From contig CM063107.1 in assembly GCA_031841125.1 (NCBI GenBank), positions 67,653,814 through 67,717,813 on the forward strand: a DNA stretch of 64,000 nucleotides, read 5' to 3'. The notes under the pieces are model-generated. The model was not told where the DNA came from. It did not search any database and worked only from the letters and a program-made list of their open reading frames with translations. Source of the stretch: Acanthococcus lagerstroemiae. Its lineage: Eukaryota; Arthropoda; Insecta; Hemiptera; Eriococcidae. Positions 11,609 through 23,340 of the stretch are shown here, in pieces; position 1 is the stretch's first letter, and the number at the start of each line of letters is the position of its first letter. A program made the position numbers and the translations under genes.

Positions 11609-12454
11609 CAAGGATGAGAAGTTTAAGCCGATAACCGCTTAAGCCGAAGCTTAAGCTCATTATTGAACGGCTTTTAAGCGAATGAAAAAGTCAGCCATTC
11701 GCTGTTCATTAAGCGCAAAGCCAGCCAAAAAGGATACGCTGAGCAGCTTAATTAAGACATTCACATTTTCTATCAAAAAACCGAAAAAAATCACAACACT
11801 TAATTTTTTAAGTTGAAAAATCATGTCAGCGGCCGCGGGTTCTGGGTTCCGGCTTCTGGGTTGTTCTTTGTGTTCGCCTGTTTCCTTGGTGCTTCCTGCT
11901 TCAGTGCTTCAGTGTCGACTTCGCTTCACGTTTCACGTCTGACTGATGTTGACGTTGACCAGTAAGTACTAAGTAGTACCCGTTGAAGATTTTCCCACTA
12001 AAAACATGAAAATCTAGTTGCGCTGCGTACACGTATTAGATTCCACTAGGACCCTTTGTCTTTTCAAAGAAACCGCACGCGCATGGAATGCGAATGTCAG
12101 TGGTGTTACGCCGACGACGTATCTTTACTATCACTCTTGCATCTAACCCCGTTTTATATACAGAGCTCATCAATGTAGTAGTGGAAGTGGCTTTCCGAAT
12201 GCGTTCCACTTGGATACGCACATCAAAATCTTCAACGGGTAAGTACTACATACGAAGTTCATACTTCATGAATTATTCACTATGGTCGATTTCATGCGGA
12301 ATTGAGTATAATGTTGAAAAAAAAAAACCGATAGCGAAGCGCTGAAAAGCTAATGATAAGGGCAAAAAGCTGAAGCTAAGCGAATGAGATTTTTGGAAAA
12401 ACTTTTAAGTTTAAGCGAAAGTTTAAGTTTAACAGTTTAAGCTTCTCATCCCTG
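11609..12454. mobile_element. hAT-type MITE, GCTTAAG family, copy 2 (inverted relative to copy 1)
   Basis: The ends are CAAGGATGAGAAG and CTTCTCATCCCTG, with the 8-bp TSD TTTATATG on both sides (11601-11608, 12455-12462). Its sequence matches the reverse complement of 5985-6573 except for an inserted 261-bp block at 11979-12239. Confidence 0.92.
11979..12239. mobile_element. small element nested inside the MITE, 9-bp target duplication
   Basis: Absent from the sister copy at 5985-6573. It has 15-bp perfect terminal inverted repeats starting CCCGTTGAAGATTTT. The flanks are TAAGTAGTA (11970-11978) and TAAGTACTA (12240-12248), a 9-bp duplication with one mismatch. A 9-bp TSD is characteristic of Mutator-like elements; that class assignment is inference. 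No transposase is encoded. Confidence 0.8.
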
Positions 12455-12825
12455 TTTATATGAGAAATTTATAAGAATGAAAGTTGTAGCCCTTGTTATT
12501 TTCTTTCCAATGAGTATAGTTGCAATTTTTTTTGGTTGAGTTTATGAAAAATGTTGCCCCTTAGCCTTAGCTATCAAGGTAACCTTTAGGTGAACGCAAA
12601 AACGCAATCCGCTACACATTACTCGGCATGGAAGTCTAATTAACACAGGCGCTTATGGACGAAAACCGTTCTTTCGAGTTTTTCTCGGAAAATACTCATT
12701 TATATGAGAAATTTATAAGAATGAAAGTTGTAGCCCTTGTTGTTTCCTTTCCAATGAGTATAGTTGCAATTTTTTTGGTTGAGTCTACGAAAAATGTTGC
12801 CCCTTAGCGATCGAGTTAACCTTGG

Positions 12826-13302
12826 TAATATTAATATGTATATGAATCTTGGTACCAGACTACCAGTGGTGCTTTTACACGGAGGCTGGCAGGGTGGCAG
12901 CATTGCTGTACCGCTGTACCAATGCTGCTGCTACAATCAGTAAAATTGAAAACGGGATCAGGACAATTCTCCCATTTGAATGTTAATTTGTTAATTGAGT
13001 TATCTCAAAATAAGTCGAGAACGAAGCCTTTTAGCGAAAAAATTAAAATAACAAAACTTGTATAGCGTAAGATTTCCTAGAAGTTACTTTATCACATAAA
13101 AAGTGATTTCGATCGATTTAACGAAAGCTTTGGCCCACCACTAGCGCCGCTCATCAATTATCCCGTTTTCATTGTGCGCGACACTAACGCTGACCGGCCC
13201 GAATTATAGCATTGCTACGGCAATGCTGCCAGCCTCAGTGTAAATGCACCATCACAATGAAACGGGGCTAAGATGCTGTCTGTATAACGCTTGTCTAGTC
13301 CA
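12826..13302. other. intergenic stretch without recognised features
   Basis: No ORF, no clear repeat. Some GC-richer patches around 12860-12930 and 13130-13240 suggest old transposon sequence, but I cannot classify it. Confidence 0.3.
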
Positions 13303-13490
13303 GCAGAAGGGGATGGAAAGTGTAATTTTTAAATTTCTGTGGTTGAAAATGCTGCAGGGGAAAACTTCTTCGATAATAAATTACAGACGTTTGATGTGGA
13401 AGTAATAACAAAACGTAAAACGAAAATTTAGAATGAAATTAAAGAATGGGGGATTAAATTTTGTGAAACTAGAAAAAACCAACTCTTCCT
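13303..13490. repeat. MITE-free copy of the older repeat seen at 5174-5850
   Basis: It aligns with 5174-5273 plus 5782-5850 and holds a single GTAATAAC at the point where the AGCCAAT MITE sits in the other copy. It gives the empty-site comparison for that insertion. Confidence 0.75.
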
Positions 13491-13602
13491 TCCCCAAAGG
13501 CTGGTAACAAATTGCGTCCGGTAATTTTTATGCACATACTAGAGTGCGCTGCGAAATCACCTGTGTGGGTCAGGGCCTTGGAGCAAGTCCAATCTACTGT
13601 TG

Positions 13603-13769
13603 TTAAAGCCACCTATAAAGATAAGTACTCGCATACGCCATTCTGGAGCCCATCGTGCCCGTCGATGCCGAATTGACTACGCGGTACGCTCCGGATAGTC
13701 GGATTCGGCATCCACGGGCACGATGGGCTCCAGAATGGCGTATTATGCGAGTACTTGTGTTTATAGGGC
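13603..13769. mobile_element. foldback element flanked by a 10-bp direct repeat
   Basis: Two arms of about 60-70 bases are nearly perfect inverse copies (core GCCATTCTGGAGCCCATCG and its complement) around a short GC-rich loop. TCTACTGTTG flanks both sides (13593-13602 and 13770-13779). A long TSD with long inverted repeats suggests a Mutator-like foldback element; the class is inference. Confidence 0.8.
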
Positions 13770-13780
13770 TCTACTGTTGG

Positions 13781-14221
13781 CAGAGATGGGCAAGATAGCA
13801 AGATCTAGATCAATAATAATCTTAGATCACAGATCACATAAAATTTTGATCTTTGATCTGATCTCGTATCATTTGCGTTTGCCTGATCTTTAATCTTTTT
13901 TTAGATCATTTTTTTAAAAGAAAATACCAGATCAGATCCTTTTTCTGAGATTTTTTTTGAAAAATCAAATTAGTCCAAGAAAGTATCAAGTTTAAGGTCT
14001 TCTCTTGTTATTTCCTTTGTGAATTGTGAGTTTGTGGCGTTATAAATCCCTAAAAAACGTACGGTACAATATCGATTATGATTATGAATTGAAGAAAGAG
14101 AATTATATTTTGATCTGTGATCTGACCTCTTTGCCAAAAAAACTTATTATATAGATCAGATCTTTTTTTGCTTCGAGATCTGATCTGAGATCATTTAGTT
14201 TGTGATCTTGCCCATCTTCCG
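13781..14221. mobile_element. hAT-type MITE, AGATC family, copy 2
   Basis: Starts CAGAGATGGGCAAGAT and ends GATCTTGCCCATCTT. It matches 4693-5173 through most of its length. I found no clean TSD. It sits inside the larger MITE at 13571-14570. Confidence 0.8.
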
Positions 14222-14757
14222 GCACTCAATTTTTTTTGCTCCGCTCCGAGGGATCAAGAATTTGTTGTTCCGCTCCGAAGGATCAATTTTTTACTCCGCT
14301 CCAACAATTAAAATTTTTTGCTCCGCTCCGAGGGGTCAATCGATCAGATAACCGACTGTCACGGACAAAACTGAATTGTTTATGTTGTGTTTCCACATCC
14401 ACGCATTTTTTGCTCCATTTATGCTTCGCTTCCCGGGTTTCAAGTTTTTTTGCTCCGCTCCAGTGTTTTACGTTTTTATGCCCCGCTATCCGGGTGTTCC
14501 ACATTCTTTTGCTCCGCTCTGAGGAGTCAAAAAAGGCTTACTCCGCGCTCCGCTCCGCTGAAAGGCCCTGGTGTGGGTGTTAGTGGGGGAAAATGAAAGA
14601 GATATTCTTTTCAATTGAACAATCTCCATGAACACCCATTCATACCACTGATAAGACGCAATCGTGCCAACATTTGTAACTCTAATTTATATCCCAATTG
14701 CGTTCGAAGCGATATCGCTGCCTACTTTAGCCTACTACATTAACGCCATTCAGCAAG

Positions 14758-14970
14758 AGGGAACCAACTAGCAAAATCCGCTGTTTGAGAACACGTGATT
14801 CGAAGTTCAAGAGCCATGTAGAAACTATATGGCATTGCGTTTCCTGATAAGCTTTTTCTAACGTGAGCACACATTTTTGAATCGGGGGGGCCCAATTTTG
14901 AAAAATTCTACATTTTACGCTCTTTTCAACGATACTAATAACTCATTTTGTTTACAAATGTTGGTGTTTT
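14758..14970. mobile_element. small MITE with AGGGAACCA terminus, copy 2, right end damaged
   Basis: Matches in reverse the element at 37751-37974 (shared GAGAACACGTGATTCGAAG and GTTTACAAATGTTGGT blocks). Its right terminus dissolves into a T run at 14971. It also holds a G7 tract at 14885-14891. Confidence 0.7.
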
Positions 14971-14996
14971 TTTTTTGATGAATAGCGTCCAAATAC

Positions 14997-15574
14997 CAGG
15001 GATGAGAAGCTTATTGAAAAAACTTCTCTTCTGGCTTCTGGCTTCAGTTCTTTCAAAAAACTTCCAGCTTCCGACATTTCACTTTATTTCACCTCTAGCA
15101 TCTGCATCTTTTAAGCCCCCCCCCCCCCCCCTCCAAAGAATAAGAAGCACAAAACAAGTTTAAATGAAATAATCTATTTAGACTTTAAAGCAACGAGTTC
15201 AAGAGCTCTTTTTTTATAAATGTGACCTGACTCGTGAAAAGGCGGTCAAGGGGCAAAAAAAAAAAAAAATCGATCCTTAGATTTTCGATGTTTCCTATAG
15301 GAAATTTCATGCTCTTTCACATGGCATCAACGAAAAAATCCTAAAAATTTTGCCCCTTAACCGTCTTTTTACGAATTAGGTCACAAAAAATAATGACTGA
15401 CAAGTTAGGCCAAATGCTGACTCTATGGAAGCCAAAAAGAAGCCGATAAACCAAAGACTTCTCTTCCAGCTTCTGACTTCCAACTGGAATTGGCTTCCGG
15501 CTGCCGGCTTCTCGATTTGAGTCAGGATACAAAAAAACTTCCGGCTTCCGCTTCCAGCTTCTTTCACATCCCTG
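14997..15574. mobile_element. hAT-type MITE, CTTCCGGCTTC family
   Basis: The left end is CAGGGATGAGAAGCTT and the right end CTTTCACATCCCTG, with the exact 8-bp TSD CCAAATAC (14989-14996, 15575-15582). Both subterminal parts repeat CTTCTGGCTTC/CTTCCAGCTTCC words. The centre holds a C-run near 15116-15132. No transposase ORF. Confidence 0.9.
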
Positions 15575-15582
15575 CCAAATAC

Positions 15583-16480
15583 TAGTGATGGTCTAGGGTC
15601 AAATTAAAATTAGCGTTGCCGTTCGTGCGGCTTTCTCAGGACAAACAGAGATTTCTGATTTGTATCCGGGGTAAATTCTGTTCGGATTTTCTTCAAAATA
15701 CGGATTTTTTATGATATTCTGCGGATTTTTCAATTTTATCATAGAGAAAACACTATGTTCTACGAAAAATTTGTGATGGATACGAAACCAATTGAAAATT
15801 GAATTGGTCATTACCAAAATCAGAACGAAAATAAATCCGCGTTTCCATCAGATAGCAGACATCTCTCACATTGAAATTTGATTTACTATTCTTGTAATTT
15901 CACTGAAAATGCATCTATATTACGATCTACCTGACACAGTGATTTGCAATTTATAAAGCGTAGCTTTCAGTGAGCGTTCTTATCGAAGCAGCAGATAATT
16001 CTCAAAAGTTTACAATGTTCTGTGATGCAAAAATAATGTTTTATTTTGAACCAAGGATACTGATAACGACAATTAACATCAATACTGTCTTGCTATGACG
16101 TCCTGAAGTCACGCGAGAAATATGGATGTCAAGTGTCAATATTCACCAACAAGTAACCCTAGTCAACAGTGGTGATTCTAGAAATTAACGAGGGGGTAGG
16201 GGGTCCATAGGTTGATACTTGGAAGACCTTGTTTTCTAGTTCAGGAACGAAAAACTATTCGGCATCTTTTTCGTTTGTGTGTGAGGTGGAGCTGTATGTG
16301 CCGAGTGCTCAGACTTTACAAGCCATTGCACTATTCCCCAAAAGTTTCTGTTATGGATCAGCGCAGTAGCCCAAAGTGAGAATTTTACTGAGCTCTATCC
16401 CTTTGACTTCACTGGTACTGGATACTCTAGTCCCAATGCTTCGCGTCTTGTCCCGGCTATTGCTGATGGGCATTGACATA
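15583..16480. other. intergenic stretch without recognised genes
   Basis: 15610-15840 has recurrent CGGATTTT/AAATCCG words and may be another degenerate MITE. The rest shows nothing I can support. Confidence 0.3.
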
Positions 16481-16489
16481 TTATATGAT

Positions 16490-17480
16490 ATATGGATCGA
16501 GGTTTCTTCTTCTTCTTCTCCACGGTACCTACAGGAAATGCTCCACTCCTATTTTATACCACATGTGTTTTGCGGCCCCATGACCAGTTAGTAGTCCGAC
16601 CATGAGACTTGTATATTTCCTGTCAAGTTCTAATAGGAAAACTTGGCACACTTACTGGGGGCGTCCTCTATCAGTGTTTTGCTGACTTTCATGCCACTGG
16701 CCAACTGCCAGTGCATTTCTGTCTTCTTACTTATCCAAGCCTTTACTTTGGATTTTATGACGCTGTATGCGACAGGAAAACACGGCCTGGATGTTGCCAG
16801 TTCCTTTTTTATGCCCTCCTTCGTTAGCTTGTCAGCAATCATGTTCTATTTTATGTCGCAGTGTCCCGGTGTCTATGGTATGATGACACGGTTCTCCTGA
16901 GCAAGGGTGTATAATTTGTTAACACACTCCGTCACCACCAGGGATGTAGTTTGGTGTGACAATAGTGCCTTAATAGCCGATTGACTGTCTGTACAGATAT
17001 GGATCTGCTTATTAACAAGGCCCTTCTGTTGGTTTCTATCAATGGCCACCGTGATCGCCATTACATCTGCTTGGAGGATAGTGACACCCTCGCCCAGTGC
17101 CACTGAACAGTTGTCAGCGCCTTTCGCATTCGTGATTCCGATTCCTACACCTTGGTCATTCTTAGAGGCATCTGCAAATCACACATTCTCCTATTTTCCT
17201 AGAATGCTTGGCCACCTCTTTTCCTAAGCCTCCCGTGTGGGTATTAGCGCACGGTATGGTTTTTTAAAGAAGTGTTCCATCGCGATTTTATCCTTTGACA
17301 TCCCAAAGCATTTGTCCATTGTCCCCGTCATCTCCCATATCCTTCTATGGCCTGCATTTTGAGCCTGAAGGTTTGTTTGACCCAGACGATAAGCCCCCAT
17401 TATCGCAGTTTAGCAGTGTGAAGTGGATGCAAGTTTAGGAGCCTTTCCAGTGCCTTATATTGGCTCCGTACTCATTGCCC
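16490..17480 (-). pseudogene. LINE-type non-LTR retrotransposon, RNase H end, broken
   Basis: On the minus strand, 17103-16873 translates to an RNase H-like stretch with ILQADVMAITVAI and ICTDSQSAIKALLS. The next frame (16842-16630) gives MIADKLTKEGIKKEL, the RNase H C-terminal region. The same order and near-identical words occur on the + strand at 42350-43100, so both derive from one Jockey-like LINE family. Stops and frame changes show it is dead. Confidence 0.75.
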
Positions 17481-18858
17481 CCGGTGTCATCACGCACGCG
17501 AGCCTTTGCAGGTGGTCTAGTTCCTCTCTGACTTTGGCCAGGTGGACCCGGCCCACTACACAATGGCCGCATATGTGATTCTGAGTGGTCAGCGTATTGG
17601 CCAAACCTCACTAATAACCATTTTAAAAATCAAACCAATTCATCGAATATTCATCAATCACTGTTAACCATTAACATCGCAATTTTGAAAACCGCTGCGG
17701 TCTTTTTGTCTTCTTTACATTCACGGTAAGGCCGATAGAAGATAATTCTCCGAAAAGGAAACGTGGATACCTTTTACAGCTTTTCACTAGAGATTAAAGA
17801 TTATACAATTGATGAAAATTAAACTTCCGAGTTTCTTTACCTAATTTGGGATTCAATAATCGATATTCAATCCACATGAATAGAATAGGTAAGCAAAGTA
17901 CACATTATACATGATGATTATGATTTTTCTGCAGCTGTGCAACCAACTATGAACTATCGTAGACGCGGCCGATTCTACAAAACGTAATTGCAATGGGAGG
18001 TGACGATCGATATTTTAGAAGAATCAAAATTGGAAGCACAAAGTCGGTAGGATATATCACTCATGGGTATGAAAAAAAGAGAAGATAATAGGTATATAAT
18101 TTAGATTCATAGCTTGAAACCAGAAAATCAAGTGCATGCATTCAAATATAGACTCTGACTTGATTCCGAGTGTTTGCCTCAAATATAACTATAAACGAAT
18201 AGCCCGGTCAACGTGAACGTGATGGACTTTGCCTATTTAGGTATTTTATGAGAATTCGAAAAACAGGATAAGGGATGTAGATCAAGGTCTAGTCACCGCC
18301 AGGGCGCCTCTCGTATAATTGTACACGAATTACGCTGTGATGAGTAAACTTGCTAGGTATAATTTATTGATCGTGACATTAAACTTCGAGCAGAACTGGT
18401 TTTGACGATGAATGGACATAGACACGCTGTTTGCTGTTACTTTCTTCACTATCCTCAATTCCTCAGCTCGTCAGTTACGTCATCGGCTACATCGTCGTCT
18501 GTCGGACCGATCATGCGTTGTTACGAATGCACGGCTGCCTGTAGAGTAAAGCTTGGACAAGTTTCACATTTCATGGGACATGTTTGTTTAGCTGGTAAGT
18601 TGGGTACATTGTAGTGAATTAATGCTTTTATGATTTCACTTTCTACTTTGTACTTTCCGGTTCACGTACCCCTTCTACGCGTCTGCTCATTTGTGGAGAG
18701 GACATGCAGTATGCAATGCACCGTATATCATTTAATATTTGTGATGTGTTCGTACGTTAAAATTTCATGTCTTCATTCATCAGAATTCTACCACGAACTT
18801 TGAACCATATCGCTCGATTAATGATGTCAACTTAGAAAATTTTATCATTTTGGGAACC
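17481..18858. other. intergenic / upstream region of the SLC25A16-like gene
   Basis: 18402-18594 is open and ends at a good splice donor (GTAAGT at 18595), so it may be a 5' UTR exon of the downstream carrier gene, but the translated frame resembles nothing I know. The rest shows no feature. Confidence 0.3.
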
Positions 18859-21107
18859 ATGGCCAGTGAGCGTGATATAAATTTCGTGCTGAAGTCACTT
18901 CTAGCAGGAGGTAAGCTTATCATTTTAGCGTACTATAAGTTATGGATATACGAGTGATCATTTTTACATTAGTCTTAAATTGCTACAGGTGTTGCTGGAA
19001 TGTGTTCGAAAACAGCCGTAGCCCCGCTGGACAGAATCAAAATATTATTGCAGGCTCATAATGAGCACTATAAGCAATTCGGTAAGCCCGTATAAGTGAC
19101 TCTAAAATGGAATAATTTTATATAGAATCATGAGATACAATGAAATTGAATCATAATGTATCTACTTCTGAATCACCCTGCGTTCCGAAATTCTTGAAAA
19201 TATGATTTTAAAAATGAACTCGTGTTTGCAGGGGTGATGTCTGGACTGAGAGAAATAGTGAAACGTGAATCTTTTTTCGCCTTGTACAAAGGTAACGGAG
19301 CCCAAATGGTCAGAATATTTCCATATGCTGCAACACAGTTCACATCGTTTGAATTGTACAAAGGCGTAAGTTACTTATATTTTTTGAGGATGGAAATGAT
19401 CATTGGAGTACCTTGAAATTAGGCGTGTAATATCCGACCCATGCCCACTGTTTTGTAGTCAAGGTGGTTTTGTAAAAGTGCTGAATTTCCAAGAGTAGAC
19501 TCTTGTTCCTCATAGTTACTGTGCTTCCGATCGAATACGAGTTAGTACTGTCTCCTGTGACGTCCCTAACTTCAGAATATCCAAATTTTATCAGAAACAT
19601 TTGAATTTTCCCATCATTCAGCTTATTGGCAACTGATCACTATTCTTTCAAATTATTATTTCAGGTATTCGCTTCGCTGTTCGGAAGTAAATCTCATATT
19701 GGAAAATTTTTAAGCGGTTCTATGGCAGGTGTAACTGCTGTAACGTTAACGTATCCCTTAGATACGATCAGAGCTAGGTTAGCATTCCAAGTCTCTGGAC
19801 ATCACGTGTATTCTGGAATCGCACATACGGCAATTACAATTGTAAAAACAGTAAGCAAGTTTAATTATTATTCATGCGGTGGGCCTGTGTAGTGGACTAT
19901 ATTTGACGAAAATTTTTCCATTCAATTTTCTGATCGAATGTTATGTGCTCAGTACTTCATCGATCATACTTCGTTTTAGCTTTGAATATTTTCAAGTCGG
20001 CGCGTTGGCTTTAAGGAAATCATATTTATTTTGTATTTAGCCTCGTATTGTAAGTCCTTTTCTCAGACTACACGTTTCTATTTGCTATAAGTCAAATGCA
20101 ATGATATTACTGATGAAAGTCACAACAGAGCATCATCTAGGTTGACTGATGATGCTCTGTTCGATTATTTTTTCTAGCTGTTAATGCTGTGGGAAAACTC
20201 AGATCCTCCAACTCGTTTTTCCCCTTCTTATTAGCATCTGTCCTGACATAATATACTATAAAAATCCTCACCAACACCCAGATAGAAGAGCATGATCCAG
20301 CAAAAATATCTGATAATGATACTGATATAGCACCTTGGTAGAAGAAAAAATTCAACTCAAATTTGGATTATTTGTTTTCAGGAAGGTGGTGTCAGAGCGT
20401 TGTACAGAGGATTCTTACCGACATTATGCGGCATGTTCCCATACGCTGGGTTTTCGTTTTACACGTTTGAAATGTTGAAATACTGCTGTATGAAATATGT
20501 GCCGAATTGGACGTGTACCCCTTGTTCCCAAAATACTGGTAAGTAACACTGCAGAGCTCAGTTTAATGAGTATTCTCATTGATATTTTTTCACGTTTTAG
20601 TATTATTATTTTTTATGATCAGGTGGCATAGTCCTTTCCATACCAGCTAAGTTGTTATGTGGTGGTTTTGCCGGAGCGATTGCACAAAGTTTTTCCTACC
20701 CTTTGGATGTAACTCGAAGACGAATGCAATTAGCCATGATGGATCCGCAAACTCATAAATTCGGGTATTTTACTTTTATTTTAACAGTATCTGAGTCTAA
20801 ACTAAATTAATGTCTTTTCGAAATTCTTATGAGAATTGAAGCTAGAGATTTGAATTATTTATCTACAGGTCTTAGTTGATTATTTCTAGTTTGGGATTAC
20901 AATTCACTTATTTTACTCCTTTCTTGCAGTAAAGGAATGGTGACTACTTTGGTAGAAATATATCAAGCGAATGGCGTTATTCATGGTTTATATCGTGGGA
21001 TGACTTCAAACTATTTACGCGCAGCACCTATGGTGGCTGTTTCGTTTTCTGTGTACGAACTAATGAAGCAAGCCTTGCATTTGGATACCGGTATGACATT
21101 GTCGTAA
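18859..21107 (+). CDS. SLC25A16: mitochondrial carrier, SLC25A16 (Graves disease carrier) type
   Basis: Inner mitochondrial membrane carrier; SLC25A16-type carriers are linked to coenzyme A transport. Exons: 18859-18910, 18989-19081, 19232-19365, 19665-19850, 20382-20538, 20623-20764 and 20930-21107. All joins are GT-AG and in frame, giving 313 residues. The three-fold carrier repeat is complete, with signature motifs PLDRIK (about 33-38), PLDTIR and PLDVTR. Diagnostic stretches include KILLQAHNEHYK, ALYKGNGAQMVRIFPY, RARLAFQV and LCGGFAGAIAQSFSYP, which match SLC25A16 better than SLC25A42. A possible donor at 21092 could replace the last five residues. AATAAA at 21679-21684 is a plausible poly(A) signal. 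Confidence 0.9.
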
Positions 21108-22469
21108 ACGTTAAGTACTCGATCAATATTGGAATTGCATTTAAATTATTCTGTTGATGTATCGAACATTATTTAAATCTCGAATACATTCAACAGTGTG
21201 ATTTAACTATATTCATTTTCTTTTTGTGTAATTTTTCTACACTTCTGAGATGGATAGGTCGACTGTCTGGTAGTGCTAGTTGGATATCGTGTAAGTTTTT
21301 ATGACTGTTTCTGGTCCGTCCTGTTTTTTACCTTGTTTTATCATATTTTCTTGTATTCATAAAAAATTCATTGAAATATGGAATATTTCTCTGGAAAATG
21401 ACAATGTTACTATATATTATATGAAAAACTGCAATTTTTGGAATGTCCTCATGTGTTGTGAAATGCCTGATGGGGAAGTAACTTCAGCATGTTCTCTTTT
21501 GCAATTTTTGAGAATTAAACCTTGATTGAAGGTTGATCATCATGACACGGTTACAAGCTTAGAGAAGTTATTTGACTTTAAATTCCAGGATTTATATTTA
21601 TTTATGAATCAACTTATGTCTTAAGTTTTACTGATCATGAGCGTATATACTCTTGTTGTTTGAATGCGAATACGTGTTAATAAAGACTGACTGTTTCATT
21701 TTCAAATTGCACTTATTTTTATCGTCTGTTAATATGTTAATGGTTAAACGGTGTAGAATGTACATTCGATGAATGTATTTTAACAGTTCCATTATGTCAT
21801 GCTTAGTAATTAACGTTCGTGATTTTGATTTATCCACGATGGACAAAAATTACTAATATTCAAATCATTACTGCTGTACTAGAAAACTACAATCACTTGA
21901 GTGGAATGTGGTAATCACATTGAAAACCTGGCTAAAAAGCACAATTTTAAGGCACGACTTATTTACTGTAAGAAGTATACTTTATTCATCAGAAAATGCT
22001 TTTGCACGCTGAGATGATCGACGATGAATTATAGCGGAGTCAGTACTTTCTACTCCAGAGTTCATGTAATTTTTGTTATTGTTGAAATATTGAAAAATAA
22101 AATTGAAGAATATTTTTATAGTTCCATTACAGAGAAGGCGAAAATGTTACTAGTTCTGTTTAGGCGATGGCGAAATTTGAAAACTGTTTCTAAATGTCAA
22201 GGAAGGTTTAAGCTTCAGGGTTATTATAGCTGCTGCTCTATAGACCCATGTAAAATTGGAGACGGTCGCGTAGACATAAATATTCGTGCGATTAGAATTA
22301 GCCGTGGGTGGTACTGCAAGCTCTATACAGGCGGCAGTTTTACCGACTTTTCGAAGAAAAGGGAGGTATTACACTCGTCACAGTTGTGAAGTTGGGGGCG
22401 GGGGCAATGTTTTTTGTGCGTTTCAGAGTGTTTAGAACACGACTGTAATAGTGGCTGAATTTCAGGTTT

Positions 22470-22475
<6 letters not shown>
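21108..22475. other. 3' UTR of the carrier gene and following intergenic DNA
   Basis: 3' UTR probably to about 21700, after AATAAA at 21679-21684. A 121-codon open frame at 22024-22389 has no recognisable domain and no splice support, and I do not call it a gene. Confidence 0.4.
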
Positions 22476-22553
<78 letters not shown>

Positions 22554-22564
22554 ATATATATATA
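22476..22564. repeat. (AT)n microsatellite, about 89 bp
   Basis: Almost uninterrupted TA dinucleotides with two single-base breaks. Confidence 0.97.
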
Positions 22565-22577
22565 TGTTGCACTTAAT

Positions 22578-22860
22578 TTTGTGGGAAGAAAATCTCAGAA
22601 ACTATTGAATCAATTGATTCCAAATTTTGGTATATTATGGAGAAGTACTCGAAGTTGTTAAAATAAGCTTTTGAAGGCAATCGGTCGAGCCGTTCGTGAG
22701 TTTTCCTTGAGGACAAAATTTGTGGCAAAAAAATCTCAGGAACTATCGAATCATTTGATTCCAAATTTTGGTACATTATAGAGAAGTACTCGAAGTTGTA
22801 TTGGTGAAAGTTTGATGACAATCGGTTGAGTCGTTCACGAGTTTCCTCAATTTAAGTTCA
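22578..22860. repeat. two tandem units of about 141 bp
   Basis: The block starting TCTCAGAAACTATTGAATCA at 22593 recurs at 22734. Both units contain TTGATTCCAAATTTTGGTA and GAGAAGTACTCGAAGTTG, and end near TCGTTCACGAGTTT-like words. Probably part of a transposon or SINE tail. Confidence 0.85.
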
Positions 22861-23188
22861 GCATAAGAAGCGCAAGGCGACTTATGTACTCGATGTTGTT
22901 TGGGATTTAATTTATACGAAATCAAATTTTGATAGCCGCGTAGTTTTGTTGTATTATACAAATGTTTCGGTCTTACACGTTTCCGCCTTGAATGTATCGA
23001 TTTCAAATTTATACGAACTCTAATTTTGATAGCCGGGTAGTTTTATATAATACTATTCCCTGTCGAGAGTTGCGTTTTTTAAACGTGAATGGCCTTAAAC
23101 ATTTCAGCCGAATACCACTAGTCCTTGTCGACATTTGCGTTTTTTAAAACGTTAACGACTTAAAACGTGTCGACAGTGTCTTGATTTC

Positions 23189-23340
23189 GCGAGGAACGAG
23201 CGAAGCGAGTTCCGAGTACTTTTCGCTACTACTGCGAGGAACGAGCGAAGCGAGTTCCGAGTGCTTTTCGGCCGAAGGCCGAAAAGTCGGTACTGCTTTC
23301 GCGAAGCGAAAGCAGTTTTTTTTTTTTTTTTTTTTTTTCC
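23189..23340. repeat. GC-rich hairpin cluster followed by a T-run
   Basis: GAGGAACGAGCGAAGCGAGT occurs twice (23191 and 23236). After it come two perfect short palindromes, CTTTTCGGCC-GAA-GGCCGAAAAG and CTGCTTTCGCGAAGCGAAAGCAG, then about 22 T. It stands out in AT-rich surroundings; function unknown. Confidence 0.8.

Larger units (their letters stand above)
11498..12825. repeat. local tandem duplication of about 240 bp, one copy split by a MITE
   Basis: Copy 1 runs 11498-11608 and resumes at 12455-12590. Copy 2 runs 12591-12825. Both carry CGCTTATGGACGAAAACCG and GAAAGTTGTAGCCCTTG. Copy 2 reads straight through the site where copy 1 carries the MITE. Confidence 0.85.
13571..14570. mobile_element. 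hAT-type MITE, GCTCCGCTCC family, with two further insertions inside
   Basis: The ends are CAGGGCCTTGGAGC and GCTGAAAGGCCCTG. The 8-bp TSD GTGTGGGT is exact on both sides (13563-13570, 14571-14578). The 14235-14560 part repeats TTTTTGCTCCGCTCCGAGG-like units about seven times. The left part is interrupted by a foldback element (13603-13769) and an AGATC MITE (13781-14221). No transposase ORF. Confidence 0.9.

Noticed and set aside
14236..14583. 115-codon open frame in the GCTCCGCTCC array
   Set aside because: Low-complexity translation of a repeated MITE interior.
22024..22389. 121-codon + strand open frame after the carrier gene
   Set aside because: No domain, no splice support and no resemblance to a known family.
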